Source: Hyphomonadaceae bacterium (GTDB lineage Bacteria > Pseudomonadota > Alphaproteobacteria > Rhizobiales > Hyphomicrobiaceae). From it: DNA of 64,000 nt. The stretch lies in contig JAIEQJ010000016.1 in assembly GCA_019747815.1 (NCBI GenBank), forward strand, positions 1 to 64,000, written 5' to 3'. Positions 32,100 through 42,297 of this stretch are shown piece by piece; within the stretch, counting starts at the first letter, position 1, and each line of letters opens with the position of its first letter. The notes below the pieces were generated by a model that searched no databases, was not told the DNA's origin, and worked only from the letters and a program-made list of their open reading frames with translations. The position numbers and the translations under genes are program-made.

Positions 32100-34589
32100 A
32101 TGGCGTTCAAGAGTTCCGACAGCGATGCTGTGCGTGGAGCCGGGGCCGGCAACTATCCTCTTGGCTCGGGACAGAATTTGCTCACCACGGCGGCATGGCC
32201 GGTGCTCTGGCCCCTGGCCGCCTTCGCCTTGGCCGCGCTGGTCATCGACTGGCCCTGGCTGTCGGGGCGGATGACCATCCCTTGGGACGCCAAGGCGACG
32301 TTCCAGCCCCAGATCCAGTTCCTGGCGCAGAGCCTGGCCGGCGGCCAGTCGCCCTCCTGGGCGCCCTTCGCATTCAGCGGCTACCCACAGATCGCCGACC
32401 CGCAGGCGATGATCTTCTCCCCACCCTTCCTCCTGCTGTCCCTCCTCACGCCGGCTCCCAGCCTGTGGGCCGTCGATGCCACGGTGCTCGCCATGGTGTT
32501 TGTGGGCGGTGCGGCGCTGCTCGTCTGGTTTCGCGACCAGGGCTGGCACTGGGCCGGCGGGCTGGTGGCTGCCCTCACGTTCGCTTTCGGCGCATCCATG
32601 GCCTGGCGCATCCAGCACATCGGCCAGGTGCTGAGCCTTGCCTATCTGCCGCTCGCCATGGTGTGCCTCGACCGCGCACTGGCACGCGGGTCGATCCTCT
32701 ATGGCGTTGCCGCGGGTGTGGTTGCGGCCGCCATCGTGCTTGGCCGCGATCAGGTGGCGCTGCTCGTCGTCTATCTGCTCGTCGGCTTCGGGCTCTGGCG
32801 CCTGCTCTCCTCGGAGAGACCGATCGAGGCGATGCGCACCGGCCTGAGGCCGCTGGCGGCCGGTGCGATCGCGGCCCTCGTGCTGACCGCCATCCCCGTG
32901 GTCTTGACCGCGCTGCTGGCGGCACAGTCCAACCGGCCTTCCATCGACTTCATCGGTGCAGGCCGCGGCTCCTTGCACCCGGCCCTGCTCATCACCTCCA
33001 TCATACCGGAGGTGTTCGGCGCATCGGGGCGCATGGAGGACTACTGGGGCCCGCCGAGCTTTGCCTGGCAGGACACGGGAATCTTCCTCGCCCAGAACAT
33101 GGGCCAGCTCTACGTCGGCGCCATTCCCGTCATCCTGCTGATCCTGGCCGCCCTGCGTGGCCGCCTGTGGGCCGCCGAGATCCGTTTCTTCACCCTCGCC
33201 GCAGGCCTCGCCCTCATCTATGCGCTCGGCTGGTACACGCCGGTCTTTCGCCTGCTCTACGAGTTCCTGCCGGGCGTCGGCCTCTATCGCCGGCCGGCGG
33301 ATGCGACGTTTCTGATCGGCGCGCTCGCTGCCGTTCTCGCCGGCTACAGCGCACACCGCCTGTTCAAGGACCCGCTCGCGGAGCTGACGCGGGGACAGGT
33401 GCTGGCGGTGCTCGGCGTCATGGCGCTGGCATGCGCGATCGCCATCGGCCTTAGCCTGTGGCTCGGCCGCCTGGCGAGCCTGATGCTGCCTCTGGCCACG
33501 GCCGCCATCTCATTCGCCGGGGGTGCGGCCGCGCTCGCCGTAGCACGGCGGCGGATTCCGCTGCAGCCCGTCCTCGCGGCCGCCATCATCAGCGCGTTCA
33601 TGGTCGCGGATCTCGCCTACAACAACGGCCCGAACGGCTCGTCGGCGCTGCCGCCCGAAACCTACGATGTCCTTGAGCCGCACACCGCCAACGCGACCAT
33701 ACGCGTCTTGAAGAGCAAGGTTGAGCACACCGGCACGCGGCGCGACCGCATCGAGATGGCGGGGCTCGGCTTCCATTGGCCCAACGCCGGCTACACGCAC
33801 GGGCTGGAGAACACGCTGGGCTACAACCCCGTTCGCCTGGCGCTCTACAGCGCCGCCACCGGCGCCGAGGACACCGTGGGCCTGCCCGACCAGCGCAAGT
33901 TCTCGCCGCTGTTCCCGTCCTACCGCTCGACGCTCGCCAATCTGCTGGGCCTGCGCTTCATCGCCACCGGCGCCCCGATCGAGACCATCGACCAAACGTT
34001 GAAGCCCGGCGCTCTGCCCCTCGTTGCCCGCACCGCCGACGGCTACATCTATGAGAACCCCGCGGCGATGGATCGCGTGCTGTTTGCGACCCAAGCCCGA
34101 GAGGCCGACTTCGAGCGGATGCTGCAGGACGGCGTTTGGCCCGGAGTAGACCTGCGCTCCACCGTGCTGCTGGAGCATGCGCCCCCCGCATCCGCCCCGC
34201 GCCCGCCCGGACGCGTGCGCATACTTCACTACCGCACGACCGAGATCGTGGTGGAGGCGGACAGCAACGGCGGCGGCTGGGTGGTGCTCAACGATCTGTG
34301 GCATCCCTGGTGGTTCGTCGAGGTCGACGGCCAGCCGACGGACATGCTGAGGGCCAACGTTCTGTTCCGGGCCGTCGCCGTGCCCCCGGGCGGCCATGTC
34401 GTGCGCTTCGCCTTCCGGCCCGTGGCCGGCGCGTGGGCCGAGCTGACCGGCCGCACCCGCCGCGCCCGGCATGCCATGCGCGCCGTTCATGCAGGCTTCA
34501 GCCCTGCCGTGCCACAGGGCATGCCGGTCCACCCTGCTGCTTCCCCGGTCTCCAACCCGCCATCTTCCGTGACCTCCCATGAGCGCTGA
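32100..34589 (+). CDS. YfhO-like large membrane protein (putative GT-C glycosyltransferase), copy 1
   Basis: An 829-residue protein with about 12 membrane helices in the first two thirds and a soluble C-terminal beta-rich domain. The first loop after helix 1 has IPWDAKATFQPQ with Asp63, a place where GT-C enzymes keep a catalytic Asp. Further marks are YPQIADPQAMIFSP, FGASMAWRIQHIGQ, YWGPPSFAW and, near the end, LNDLWHPWWFVEVDG. YfhO proteins add sugars to envelope polymers in Firmicutes; the role here is unknown. It overlaps the next gene by 11 bases and heads a four-gene operon. Confidence 0.8.
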   Translation: MAFKSSDSDAVRGAGAGNYPLGSGQNLLTTAAWPVLWPLAAFALAALVIDWPWLSGRMTIPWDAKATFQPQIQFLAQSLAGGQSPSWAPFAFSGYPQIADPQAMIFSPPFLLLSLLTPAPSLWAVDATVLAMVFVGGAALLVWFRDQGWHWAGGLVAALTFAFGASMAWRIQHIGQVLSLAYLPLAMVCLDRALARGSILYGVAAGVVAAAIVLGRDQVALLVVYLLVGFGLWRLLSSERPIEAMRTGLRPLAAGAIAALVLTAIPVVLTALLAAQSNRPSIDFIGAGRGSLHPALLITSIIPEVFGASGRMEDYWGPPSFAWQDTGIFLAQNMGQLYVGAIPVILLILAALRGRLWAAEIRFFTLAAGLALIYALGWYTPVFRLLYEFLPGVGLYRRPADATFLIGALAAVLAGYSAHRLFKDPLAELTRGQVLAVLGVMALACAIAIGLSLWLGRLASLMLPLATAAISFAGGAAALAVARRRIPLQPVLAAAIISAFMVADLAYNNGPNGSSALPPETYDVLEPHTANATIRVLKSKVEHTGTRRDRIEMAGLGFHWPNAGYTHGLENTLGYNPVRLALYSAATGAEDTVGLPDQRKFSPLFPSYRSTLANLLGLRFIATGAPIETIDQTLKPGALPLVARTADGYIYENPAAMDRVLFATQAREADFERMLQDGVWPGVDLRSTVLLEHAPPASAPRPPGRVRILHYRTTEIVVEADSNGGGWVVLNDLWHPWWFVEVDGQPTDMLRANVLFRAVAVPPGGHVVRFAFRPVAGAWAELTGRTRRARHAMRAVHAGFSPAVPQGMPVHPAASPVSNPPSSVTSHER

Positions 34590-36369
34590 TCACTTTCAGG
34601 CCCCGGATGCCCCGGGATTCAAGCTCGATCCTCGCGTCGTCGGCGCCTTCGGCCGTTTTGCCGGCGGGTTCTGGCGCGGCGACACGAAGCTCAATGCCTG
34701 GGGGCTGACCCTGGGGCTGGCCGCCGTCCTGATCCTGTCCACCGGCGCAACGGTTGCAATGAACCACTGGAACCGCTGGTTCTTCGACAGCCTGGAGGCG
34801 CGCGATGTGGAAGCCGTCACCAGCTCCGTCCTGGTGTTTGTGCTGATCATCGTCGCCATGGCCGCGATCGGTGTCGGCATCGTCATCGCGCGCGAAACGC
34901 TGCAGGTGCGCTGGCGCGCCTGGCTGGTGCAGCAGCTTGTCGCCCGCTGGCTCGGCAACCAGCGCTTCTACCACCTCAACGTGACGGGCAAGGAACCGCC
35001 CAACCCCGAATACCGCATCTCCGACGATACGCGCTGGGCGACCGAGCCTCTGGTCGACCTCGGCATTGGGCTGCTGCTGGCCGTGGTCGGCGCGGCCGCC
35101 TTCATCAGCATCCTGTGGACCGTGGGCGGCTCCATCACCTTCGACCCCGGCGTGGGCCCCATCACCGTTCCGGCCTACATGGTCTGGGTGGCGCTCGCCT
35201 ACGGCATCATCGCCTCGGGGCTGATGCTGTGGATCGGCGCGCCGCTGGTCGGCTACGTCGGCCGCAAGAACGAGGCGGAAGGCTATTTCCGCTTCGGCAT
35301 GATGCGCATCCGCGACAACGCGGATAGCGTCGCCCTGATGAACGGCGCGCGCTACGAGCAGGCCATCCTCGGGCGCTTCTACAACACCGTCGTGGCGCGC
35401 TGGATGGCGATCGTGTGGCAGCACGGGCATCTGACCTGGATCACCAACTCGTCCGGGCCCATGATCCCCGTCGTGCCGCTGCTGTTCGCCGCCCCCAAGT
35501 ATCTCTCAGGCGAGCTGAGCCTTGGCCAGGTGACGCAGCTCGCGGCGGCCTTCATCCAGGTGCAGATCGCCATCTCCTGGGTGGTCGACAACTACAACCG
35601 CGTGGCGGAATGGTACGCCTCCGCCCGCCGCGTCATGGACATCGTGACCGCCTGCGATGCCATCGACGGCGAGATTGCGGCCCAGTCCCCATCCATGCTG
35701 CGCGAGGGCAGCGGCGCCGGCGTCTCCTTGAACGATGTCGTCATCGCTGACGGCAGCGGGCGGCCGCTCATCTCGGATGCCACGCTGGCCGTCAAGGCCG
35801 GCGAGACCGTGCACATCAGCGGCGAGTCGAGCACCGGCAAATCGGTGCTGGTGCGCGCGCTCGCCGGCCTGTGGCCTTGCGCGCGCGGCACCCTGCAGAT
35901 GCCCGACAGCGCCCGGGTGATGATCACGCCGCAGAAGAGCTACCTGCCGCTCGGCTCGCTGAAGGGCGCGCTGCTCTATCCGGAGCCCAACCTTGCTGCC
36001 GGCAACGACAAGCTGTCCGCCGCGCTGGAGCGGGTGGGCCTCGGATCGCTCGTGCCGCGTCTCGATGAGGTCGCACGCTGGGACCAGGTGCTGGCCAACG
36101 GCGAGCGCCAGCGCTTGGCCATCGCGCGCCTCTTGATCCACCAGCCGGATGTCGTCATTTTGGATGATGCGCTCTCCGCGCTGGAGGGGCCTGTGCAGGC
36201 GACGCTGCTGGCGCGCCTCAGAGGCGACCTCCCCGGCGCCACCATCATCAGCCTCGGCCAGCGCGCAGCGCCTGATGGGCGTCACGACCGCCAGTTCGTG
36301 CTGGAGCGCAACAGTCACGGCGCGGCGCTGGTGCCGGCCGATACGCCGGCACTGGCCAACGCCACCTGA
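34579..36369 (+). CDS. ABC_membrane_2 (SbmA/YddA-like) ABC protein with altered ATPase site
   Basis: A 596-residue half-transporter. The membrane domain (about 40-330) has WNRWFFDSLEARDVEAV, a typical SbmA/BacA and YddA segment, and NPEYRISDDTRWATEPLVD. The ATPase domain has Walker A GESSTGKS (415-422), a degenerate signature LANGERQR (505-512) and Walker B VVILDD (525-530), with Asp530 in place of the catalytic Glu. The switch position in ISLGQR is Gln561 where His is expected. Slow or regulatory ATPase activity is possible. Substrate unknown; peptides are typical for the family. Confidence 0.85.
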   Translation: MSADHFQAPDAPGFKLDPRVVGAFGRFAGGFWRGDTKLNAWGLTLGLAAVLILSTGATVAMNHWNRWFFDSLEARDVEAVTSSVLVFVLIIVAMAAIGVGIVIARETLQVRWRAWLVQQLVARWLGNQRFYHLNVTGKEPPNPEYRISDDTRWATEPLVDLGIGLLLAVVGAAAFISILWTVGGSITFDPGVGPITVPAYMVWVALAYGIIASGLMLWIGAPLVGYVGRKNEAEGYFRFGMMRIRDNADSVALMNGARYEQAILGRFYNTVVARWMAIVWQHGHLTWITNSSGPMIPVVPLLFAAPKYLSGELSLGQVTQLAAAFIQVQIAISWVVDNYNRVAEWYASARRVMDIVTACDAIDGEIAAQSPSMLREGSGAGVSLNDVVIADGSGRPLISDATLAVKAGETVHISGESSTGKSVLVRALAGLWPCARGTLQMPDSARVMITPQKSYLPLGSLKGALLYPEPNLAAGNDKLSAALERVGLGSLVPRLDEVARWDQVLANGERQRLAIARLLIHQPDVVILDDALSALEGPVQATLLARLRGDLPGATIISLGQRAAPDGRHDRQFVLERNSHGAALVPADTPALANAT

Positions 36370-36402
36370 CGAGGAACAACGGGAGACTGCAAGGGCAACG
36401 CC

Positions 36403-36975
36403 ATGACCAAGCTGAACTACTGGAACCAGACCTGGAGCCTCGACGAGGCGCAGTGCCCGTGCGATCTGCATTTCGTGCAGTATCTGGAGGAGAAGAAGGT
36501 CACGAACGCGGCCATCTTCCACTTCGGCACGGGCAACCACCACATCGTCGGCCTGAAGGGCGCCGAGGACGGTGTCAACAACGCGGTGCTCGGCATCACC
36601 GCCTCGCCGCAGGAGTACGACGACTACGTCGAGCTCTTGATCAAGAACCCGCGGCTCGGCCACACCTACAAGGCCTATTTCGGCGACATCTACCAGCTCG
36701 ACGCCCGGCTGCTGCCGCAGTTCGACTATGCGGCGCTGTTCCACGTCGGAGAATTCCGCACGCCGGAGAACGACGTTTACGGCGCGCTAACCGATCTGGA
36801 GATGACCTTGCTGATCGCCGACAAAGTCAAACCCGGCGGCGAGATTCTGTTCTACACAGGCTCGTTTGCCTACGACAAGGCGGAGGCCGTGGCAAACGAG
36901 CTGATCAAGGTGCGGCCGTTCAACCCCGCTCCGGACTACAAGACGCTCAAGGTCTACAGGAAGCGGGCTGGCTGA
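36403..36975 (+). CDS. Conserved-looking hypothetical protein, methyltransferase-like fold
   Basis: A 190-residue soluble protein lying between two ABC exporters in one operon. It starts MTKLNYWNQTWSLDEAQC and has AAIFHFGTGNHHIVGLK, which recalls methyltransferase motif I (GxGxH). Later come YAALFHVGEF and KVKPGGEILFYTGSFAYDK, also like late Rossmann strands. No substrate-binding acidic motif II is clear, so it could be a non-catalytic relative. Family not recognised. The start has GGGAGA upstream within 20 bases. Confidence 0.65.
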   Translation: MTKLNYWNQTWSLDEAQCPCDLHFVQYLEEKKVTNAAIFHFGTGNHHIVGLKGAEDGVNNAVLGITASPQEYDDYVELLIKNPRLGHTYKAYFGDIYQLDARLLPQFDYAALFHVGEFRTPENDVYGALTDLEMTLLIADKVKPGGEILFYTGSFAYDKAEAVANELIKVRPFNPAPDYKTLKVYRKRAG

Positions 36976-36982
36976 CAGCAAC

Positions 36983-38755
36983 ATGTCGATCTGGGCCGTC
37001 TACAAACGCGCACTGTCGATGCTCGTGGCCGAGCGCGGCCAGGCCGTCGGAGTGGTGCTGGCTGGCATCGCGCTCGGCATTGTGCCCATTGCCGAGGGTG
37101 TGCTGCTGGGGCGCGTGGTGAACGCATTGGCGCTCGGGCAGGGCGCCTTTCCCATCATCGGCCTGTGGGCCGTGGTCGGTCTGGTCGGCATCCTGGCCGG
37201 CGTCGTTGTCGCAGTCATGGCCGATCGGCTGGCGCATCGGCGCCGTCTCGCCGCGCTGGGCCAGGCATTCGAGCGCGCCATCATCCTGCCCATCAGCTAT
37301 CACGCCGAGAAGGGCTCGGGCGCCGTGGTGCGCACCATCCTCGCCGGCACCGACGCGCTATTCTGGAACTGGCTGTCGTTCCTGCGCGAGCAGTTCGTGG
37401 CACTCGTCGGCATTCTGGTGCTGGTGCCGACCGCCATCTACATGAACCCGAAGCTTGCCACGATCCTGGCCGTGCTCGCCGTCATTTACGTGCTCGCCAA
37501 CGTGCTGGTAGCCCAGAGGACAAGCACGGGCCAGGCGGCCGTCGAGCAGTATCACAACAACGTCTATGGCCGGGTCGGCGACGTGCTCGGCAATGTGACG
37601 GTGGTGCAGAGCTACGCGCGCTTCAACTCCGAAGTGCAGGCCATGCGCTCGATCATGGCGGAGCTGCTGACGGCGCAATACCCCGTTCTGACCTGGTGGG
37701 GGCTGCTGACCGTGCTCACCCGCACGGCAGCAACCATCGCCTTCGTTGCCATCTACGCGGTGGGCGCCCTGCTGGTCGAGCGCGGACAGACCTCGGTCGG
37801 CGAGATCGTGACCTTCGTGACCTTCGCGACCCTGATGATCGGCAAGCTCGATCTGCTGTCGGGCTTTGCCGTGCGCATCTTCCAGTACGCACCGACCCTG
37901 CGCAACTTCTTCGACCTGCTGGATGCCACCGAGGGCGTGCGCGAGAAGCCGGATGCCAAGCCGCTCGAGGCGGTGGCCGGCAACGTGCGCTACGACGACG
38001 TCACGTTCCGCTTCAGGAACAGCGACCAGGGCGTGTTCAACATCAGCTTCGAGGCTGGCGCCGGCAAGACCGTGGCGCTGGTGGGACCCACCGGCGCCGG
38101 CAAGACGACCACCTTGGCCCTGCTCCAGCGCCTGCGCTCGCCCGACTCGGGGCGCATCACCGTGGACGGGCACGACATCTCCGACGTGACGCTCAACTCG
38201 CTGCGCCACAACATCGCCGTGGTGTTCCAGGATGCGGGGCTGTTCAACCGGTCGATCGCGGAGAACATCCGCGTCGGCCGGCCCGATGCCACCGATGCCG
38301 AGGTGGAGGAGGCCGCCAGGCTCGCCGAGGCGCACGACTTCATTGCCAAGAAGCCGGACACCTACCAGTTCGTCATCGGCGAGCGGGGCGCATCGCTCTC
38401 AGGCGGCGAGCGCCAGCGCATCGCCATCGCCCGCGCCATCCTGAAGAATGCGCCGATCCTCATCCTGGACGAGGCCACCAGCGCCCTCGACGTGGAGACG
38501 GAGGCGCGCATCAAGCGAGCCCTCGACCGGCTGCGCAGCGGCCGCACGACGCTGATCATCGCGCATCGTCTCTCCACCGTCGCCAACGCCGACACCATCC
38601 TGGTGCTCGACGGCGGCCGCATCATCGAGCGCGGCACCTACCGGGAACTGGTGCGGCAGAGCGGCCTGTTCGCAAGGCTGGTCGCCGAAGGGGGCTTCAC
38701 GGTCCCCGGCGAGGAAGCGCAAGAGGTCGAGGTGGCCGCTCCCGTGCCGGGATGA
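36983..38755 (+). CDS. ndvA: NdvA-type beta-glucan ABC exporter
   Basis: A 590-residue fused membrane/ATPase half-transporter that exports cyclic or linear beta-1,2-glucans in rhizobia. It has six membrane helices, the NdvA-like stretch LFWNWLSFLREQFVAL and YHNNVYGRVGDVLGNVTVVQ. The ATPase domain is complete: Walker A GPTGAGKT, signature LSGGERQR, Walker B ILILDEATSALD and switch IIAHRLST. The glucan synthase NdvB is not in the window; OpgH, 10 kb upstream, is the only glucan polymerase here. Related lipid exporters (MsbA type) are the alternative assignment. Confidence 0.85.
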   Translation: MSIWAVYKRALSMLVAERGQAVGVVLAGIALGIVPIAEGVLLGRVVNALALGQGAFPIIGLWAVVGLVGILAGVVVAVMADRLAHRRRLAALGQAFERAIILPISYHAEKGSGAVVRTILAGTDALFWNWLSFLREQFVALVGILVLVPTAIYMNPKLATILAVLAVIYVLANVLVAQRTSTGQAAVEQYHNNVYGRVGDVLGNVTVVQSYARFNSEVQAMRSIMAELLTAQYPVLTWWGLLTVLTRTAATIAFVAIYAVGALLVERGQTSVGEIVTFVTFATLMIGKLDLLSGFAVRIFQYAPTLRNFFDLLDATEGVREKPDAKPLEAVAGNVRYDDVTFRFRNSDQGVFNISFEAGAGKTVALVGPTGAGKTTTLALLQRLRSPDSGRITVDGHDISDVTLNSLRHNIAVVFQDAGLFNRSIAENIRVGRPDATDAEVEEAARLAEAHDFIAKKPDTYQFVIGERGASLSGGERQRIAIARAILKNAPILILDEATSALDVETEARIKRALDRLRSGRTTLIIAHRLSTVANADTILVLDGGRIIERGTYRELVRQSGLFARLVAEGGFTVPGEEAQEVEVAAPVPG

Positions 38756-38776
38756 CGGCCAGCCAGTGGGACGCCT

Positions 38777-39157
38777 CTAATCCGCCGGCGTAAAGCGGGC
38801 CGTCACGGGCTTGTGCTCGGGCCGCGCGAGCGACACCACCACGCGCATGCCCTTGGCCACCACAAAACTGCCCTTGCCCGTCAGGATGCTGTCGCCCTGC
38901 AGCTCGAGCTTGATGACCTCCTGCTTGCCTTGGGAAAGAACCGTGGCGGAGGCGACGGCGCCCTTCGCCGATTCCGGCTTGTTGTCCTCGCCCCGAATGT
39001 AGAGCGTCAGCTCGCCATCCTTGGCGACGAGCTCCAGGTGATCGTGCCCGGCCATGACGACCTGGCCTCCATGCTGCCCCTTCTCCGCTCCGGTGCCGTG
39101 GGCCAGCGCCACCGGCGCCAGTGCCAGTGTGACAGCAACGATGAAAGCTCTGACCAT
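38777..39157 (-). CDS. Small exported protein of the metal-efflux operon
   Basis: A 126-residue periplasmic protein. The ATG at 39157 opens a clear signal, MVRAFIVAVTLALAPVALAH, followed by HGTGAEKGQHGGQVVMAGHD, which is His-rich and likely metal-binding. The remainder is beta-rich (LTLYIRGEDNKPESAKGAVA, SFVVAKGMRVVVSLARPEHK). It follows the RND pump by 22 bases. Its role is inferred to be metal handling for the efflux system. Confidence 0.75.
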   Translation of the reverse strand: MVRAFIVAVTLALAPVALAHGTGAEKGQHGGQVVMAGHDHLELVAKDGELTLYIRGEDNKPESAKGAVASATVLSQGKQEVIKLELQGDSILTGKGSFVVAKGMRVVVSLARPEHKPVTARFTPAD

Positions 39158-39179
39158 GAGTGATCTCCCTTGTTGATGG

Positions 39180-42100
39180 CTAAAACGCTTCGGCCGTTCG
39201 CAGGCCGCCCCGGTCCGCGGCGAGGCGCTCGAGCGGCTTCTCGCCGAAGAGCAGGAACAGGACCGGGATGAGGAACGCATCGAGCAGCGTCGCGCTCACC
39301 AGCCCGCCGAAGATGGTGATGGCAACGGGCGACAGGATCTCCTTGCCCGGCTCGTCCATGCCGATCATCAGCGGCACCAGAGCAATGCCGGCCGACAGCG
39401 CCGTCATGAGCACGGGCGTGAGCCGCTCGAGCGTGCCGCGGATGATCATCGCCGGGCCGAAGCGCTCGCCTTCGTGCAGCACCAGATTGATGTAGTGGCT
39501 GATCTTGAGGATGCCGTTGCGCGTGGAGATGCCGGCCAGCGTGATGAACCCGACCGCGCTTGCCACCGACAGCGGCTGACCGGCGATCGACAGCGCGATG
39601 ACGCCCCCGATCAGCGCCAGCGGCACGTTGCTCATGATGATGAGCGCCAGCAGCGCTGACTTGTAGCGCGAATAGAGCACCACAAAGATCATGCTGAGCG
39701 ACATCAGCGACAGCAACCCGATGAGCCGGGTTGCGCTTTCCTGGGCCTGGAACTGGCCCTCGATCCTGGTGAAGTAGCCCTGCGGCAGCGGGCGCTCCGC
39801 CAGCACCGCGCGAATGCCGTCGACGATGCGGGCCATGTCGGAGCCGTCCGTATTGGCGAGCAGCGCAATGCGGCGGCGGCTGTCCTCACGCAGCACCTGG
39901 TTGGGGCCGTCCGTCTCGAGCACGGTCGCAAACGCGCCGAGCGGAACGCGCCCCGCCGGCGTCTCCACCAGCATGTCGACCAGCGCGCCCGTCGTACGGT
40001 CGGCGTCGGCCATGCGCAGCACCACATCGAAGCGGCGGCTCTCATCGACGATCTGCGACATGACGCGGCCGTTGGAGAGCACCTCGAGGGCCTCCACGGC
40101 GGTCGCCGGCGTCAAGCCGAACCTGGCGGCGCGATCATAGTCGATGCGCACCTGCAATTGCGGGATGCGCACCTGCTTCTCCATCTGCAGGTCGACGAGG
40201 CCCTTGATCGGCGCTAGGTGCCGCTCCAGGTCCGCCGCAAGCCCACGCAGCGTGTCGAAGTCGTCGCCATAGATCTTGATCACGAGCTGCGCGCGCACGC
40301 CCGACAGCATGTGGTCGAGCCGATGGGCGATGGGCTGTCCGACGATCACGCTCACGGGCAGCACGGAGAGGCGCGAGCGGATGTCGGCCAGCACCTCCTC
40401 GCGACTGCGGCCCGAGGGCTTCAGGTCGACGTCGAGCTCGCTCGTGTGCACGCCTTCAGCATGTTCATCGAGCTCGGCCCGGCCCGTGCGGCGCCCGACC
40501 GAGTGTACCTCGGGCACGGCCATGACCAGGCGCTCGGCAATGGCCCCGATGCGGCTCGATTCCTTGAGGCTGATGCCCGGCTGCAGCACCACGCTCACCA
40601 GCGCAGTCCCCTCGTTGAACGGGGGCAGAAAGGCCCGCGGCAGCTGCCAGGCGGCAAACGCCGCCCACAGCGCGGCAACAAGCGGCAGCCCGATGGTGAA
40701 CACGGGCCGCGCGAAGCACCAGCGCAAGCCGCGCTCCTGCCAGCGCTTCAGGAAGCGCACCAACGGGCTTTCGGTATGGGCCAGCCGGCGCATGCGCGGC
40801 AACAGCCAGTAGGCCAGCACCGGCGTGAGCGTGATCGCCGTCACCAGGCTCGCCAGCACCGAGACGATGAAGGCGATGCCGAGCGGCGCGAACAGGCGGC
40901 CTTCGATGCCCGACAGCGCAAACAGCGGCAGGAACACGAGAACGATGATGACGGTGGCATAGAGAATGCCGGACCGCACCTCGGCGGTTGCCGCGGCGAC
41001 GACCTCCAGCGCCGGCTTCGGGTTCTCCGCGGTGCGGTTCAGCCGCAACCGGCGCAGGATGTTCTCCACGTCGACCAGCGCGTCGTCGACCAGCGCGCCG
41101 ACGGCGATCGCCAGCCCGCCCAGCGTCATGGTGTTGATCCCGAGCCCGAGGATTTGAAAGATGATGAGCGTGACGGCGACCGAGATCGGGATGGCGGTGA
41201 TCGAGATGAAGGTCGTCTGCCAGTTGAGCAGGAACAGGAAGAGCACCACGGCCACGACGGCCAGGGCCTCCAGCAGCACCCGCTGCACGTTGGAGATCGA
41301 GCGCTCGATGAAGGTGGCCTGCCGGAACTGGACGTTCTCGATCTGCACGCCTTTCGGCATGCTCTTCTGCAGCTCGGGCAGGATGCGCTCGATCTCGCGC
41401 GTGAGAGCAATGGTATCGGCGGTGGGCTGCTTCTGTATGCCCAGGATCACCGCCGGCCGGCCGCGATAGCCGGCGTCGCCACGCTTGGTGCGCGGCGCGA
41501 ACTCCACGGCCGCCACCTGCTTGAGATAGATCGGCTGGCCGTTACGGTAGGACACCACCAGATCGGACAGATCCTCGAGCCTGGTCGTGCGCGCCACGTT
41601 GCGGATCAGATACTCGCGCGCATGCAGATCGACGAACCCGCCGGCCGAATTGGCACCGAACTGGCGCACGGCCTTCTCGATCACCTCGAGCCCAACGCCG
41701 AGCGTCGTCATCTTGCGGGTGTCCGGCACGACGCGGTACTGGCGCACCTCGCCGCCGATCGGGATCACCTGAGACACGCCGGCAAGGGTCAGCAGGCGCG
41801 GCCGCAGTACGAAATCGGCGAGCTCGCGCACCTTCATCGGGCTCTCCGTCTCGCTCGCCATGGCGATCAGCATGATTTCGCCCATGATCGAGGAGATCGG
41901 CCCCATCTGCGGCGTGACGTTGCGGGGGAGCTGCTCGCGCACCAAGGCCAGGCGCTCGGCCACCTGCTGGCGGGCGCGGTAGATGTCGGTCGCCCAGTCG
42001 AACTCCACGTAGACGATGGACAGGCCGATGCCCGAGACCGAGCGTACGCGCGTGACGCCCGGCATGCCGTTCATGGCGGTCTCGATCGGGAAGCTGACGA

Positions 42101-42290
42101 GCAGCTCGACCTCCTCCGGCGCCAGTCCTTCAGCCTCGGTCATCAAGGTGACGGTCGGGCGGTTGAGATCGGGGAACACATCCACTGTGAGCCGCGAAGC
42201 CGCAAACGCGCCGTAAAATGCAACCGCGAGGGCGCCGATCAGCACGAACAGCCGGTTGTTCAGGCTGAGGCGGACGATGGCATTGAACAT
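39180..42290 (-). CDS. Heavy-metal efflux RND transporter (CzcA/CusA type)
   Basis: The 1036-residue inner-membrane pump has the RND start [19 protein letters not shown] and [19 protein letters not shown]. The HME-subfamily transmembrane helix 4 proton-relay [20 protein letters not shown] carries the expected Asp residues and the Glu. It also has the duplicated domain structure and the ending [14 protein letters not shown]. The exact ion (zinc, cobalt, cadmium, copper, silver) cannot be read safely. It lies 7 bases after the adaptor gene. No outer-membrane channel gene (CzcC) is in the operon. Confidence 0.93.
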   Translation of the reverse strand: MFNAIVRLSLNNRLFVLIGALAVAFYGAFAASRLTVDVFPDLNRPTVTLMTEAEGLAPEEVELLVSFPIETAMNGMPGVTRVRSVSGIGLSIVYVEFDWATDIYRARQQVAERLALVREQLPRNVTPQMGPISSIMGEIMLIAMASETESPMKVRELADFVLRPRLLTLAGVSQVIPIGGEVRQYRVVPDTRKMTTLGVGLEVIEKAVRQFGANSAGGFVDLHAREYLIRNVARTTRLEDLSDLVVSYRNGQPIYLKQVAAVEFAPRTKRGDAGYRGRPAVILGIQKQPTADTIALTREIERILPELQKSMPKGVQIENVQFRQATFIERSISNVQRVLLEALAVVAVVLFLFLLNWQTTFISITAIPISVAVTLIIFQILGLGINTMTLGGLAIAVGALVDDALVDVENILRRLRLNRTAENPKPALEVVAAATAEVRSGILYATVIIVLVFLPLFALSGIEGRLFAPLGIAFIVSVLASLVTAITLTPVLAYWLLPRMRRLAHTESPLVRFLKRWQERGLRWCFARPVFTIGLPLVAALWAAFAAWQLPRAFLPPFNEGTALVSVVLQPGISLKESSRIGAIAERLVMAVPEVHSVGRRTGRAELDEHAEGVHTSELDVDLKPSGRSREEVLADIRSRLSVLPVSVIVGQPIAHRLDHMLSGVRAQLVIKIYGDDFDTLRGLAADLERHLAPIKGLVDLQMEKQVRIPQLQVRIDYDRAARFGLTPATAVEALEVLSNGRVMSQIVDESRRFDVVLRMADADRTTGALVDMLVETPAGRVPLGAFATVLETDGPNQVLREDSRRRIALLANTDGSDMARIVDGIRAVLAERPLPQGYFTRIEGQFQAQESATRLIGLLSLMSLSMIFVVLYSRYKSALLALIIMSNVPLALIGGVIALSIAGQPLSVASAVGFITLAGISTRNGILKISHYINLVLHEGERFGPAMIIRGTLERLTPVLMTALSAGIALVPLMIGMDEPGKEILSPVAITIFGGLVSATLLDAFLIPVLFLLFGEKPLERLAADRGGLRTAEAF

Positions 42291-42297
42291 TTGAGCC

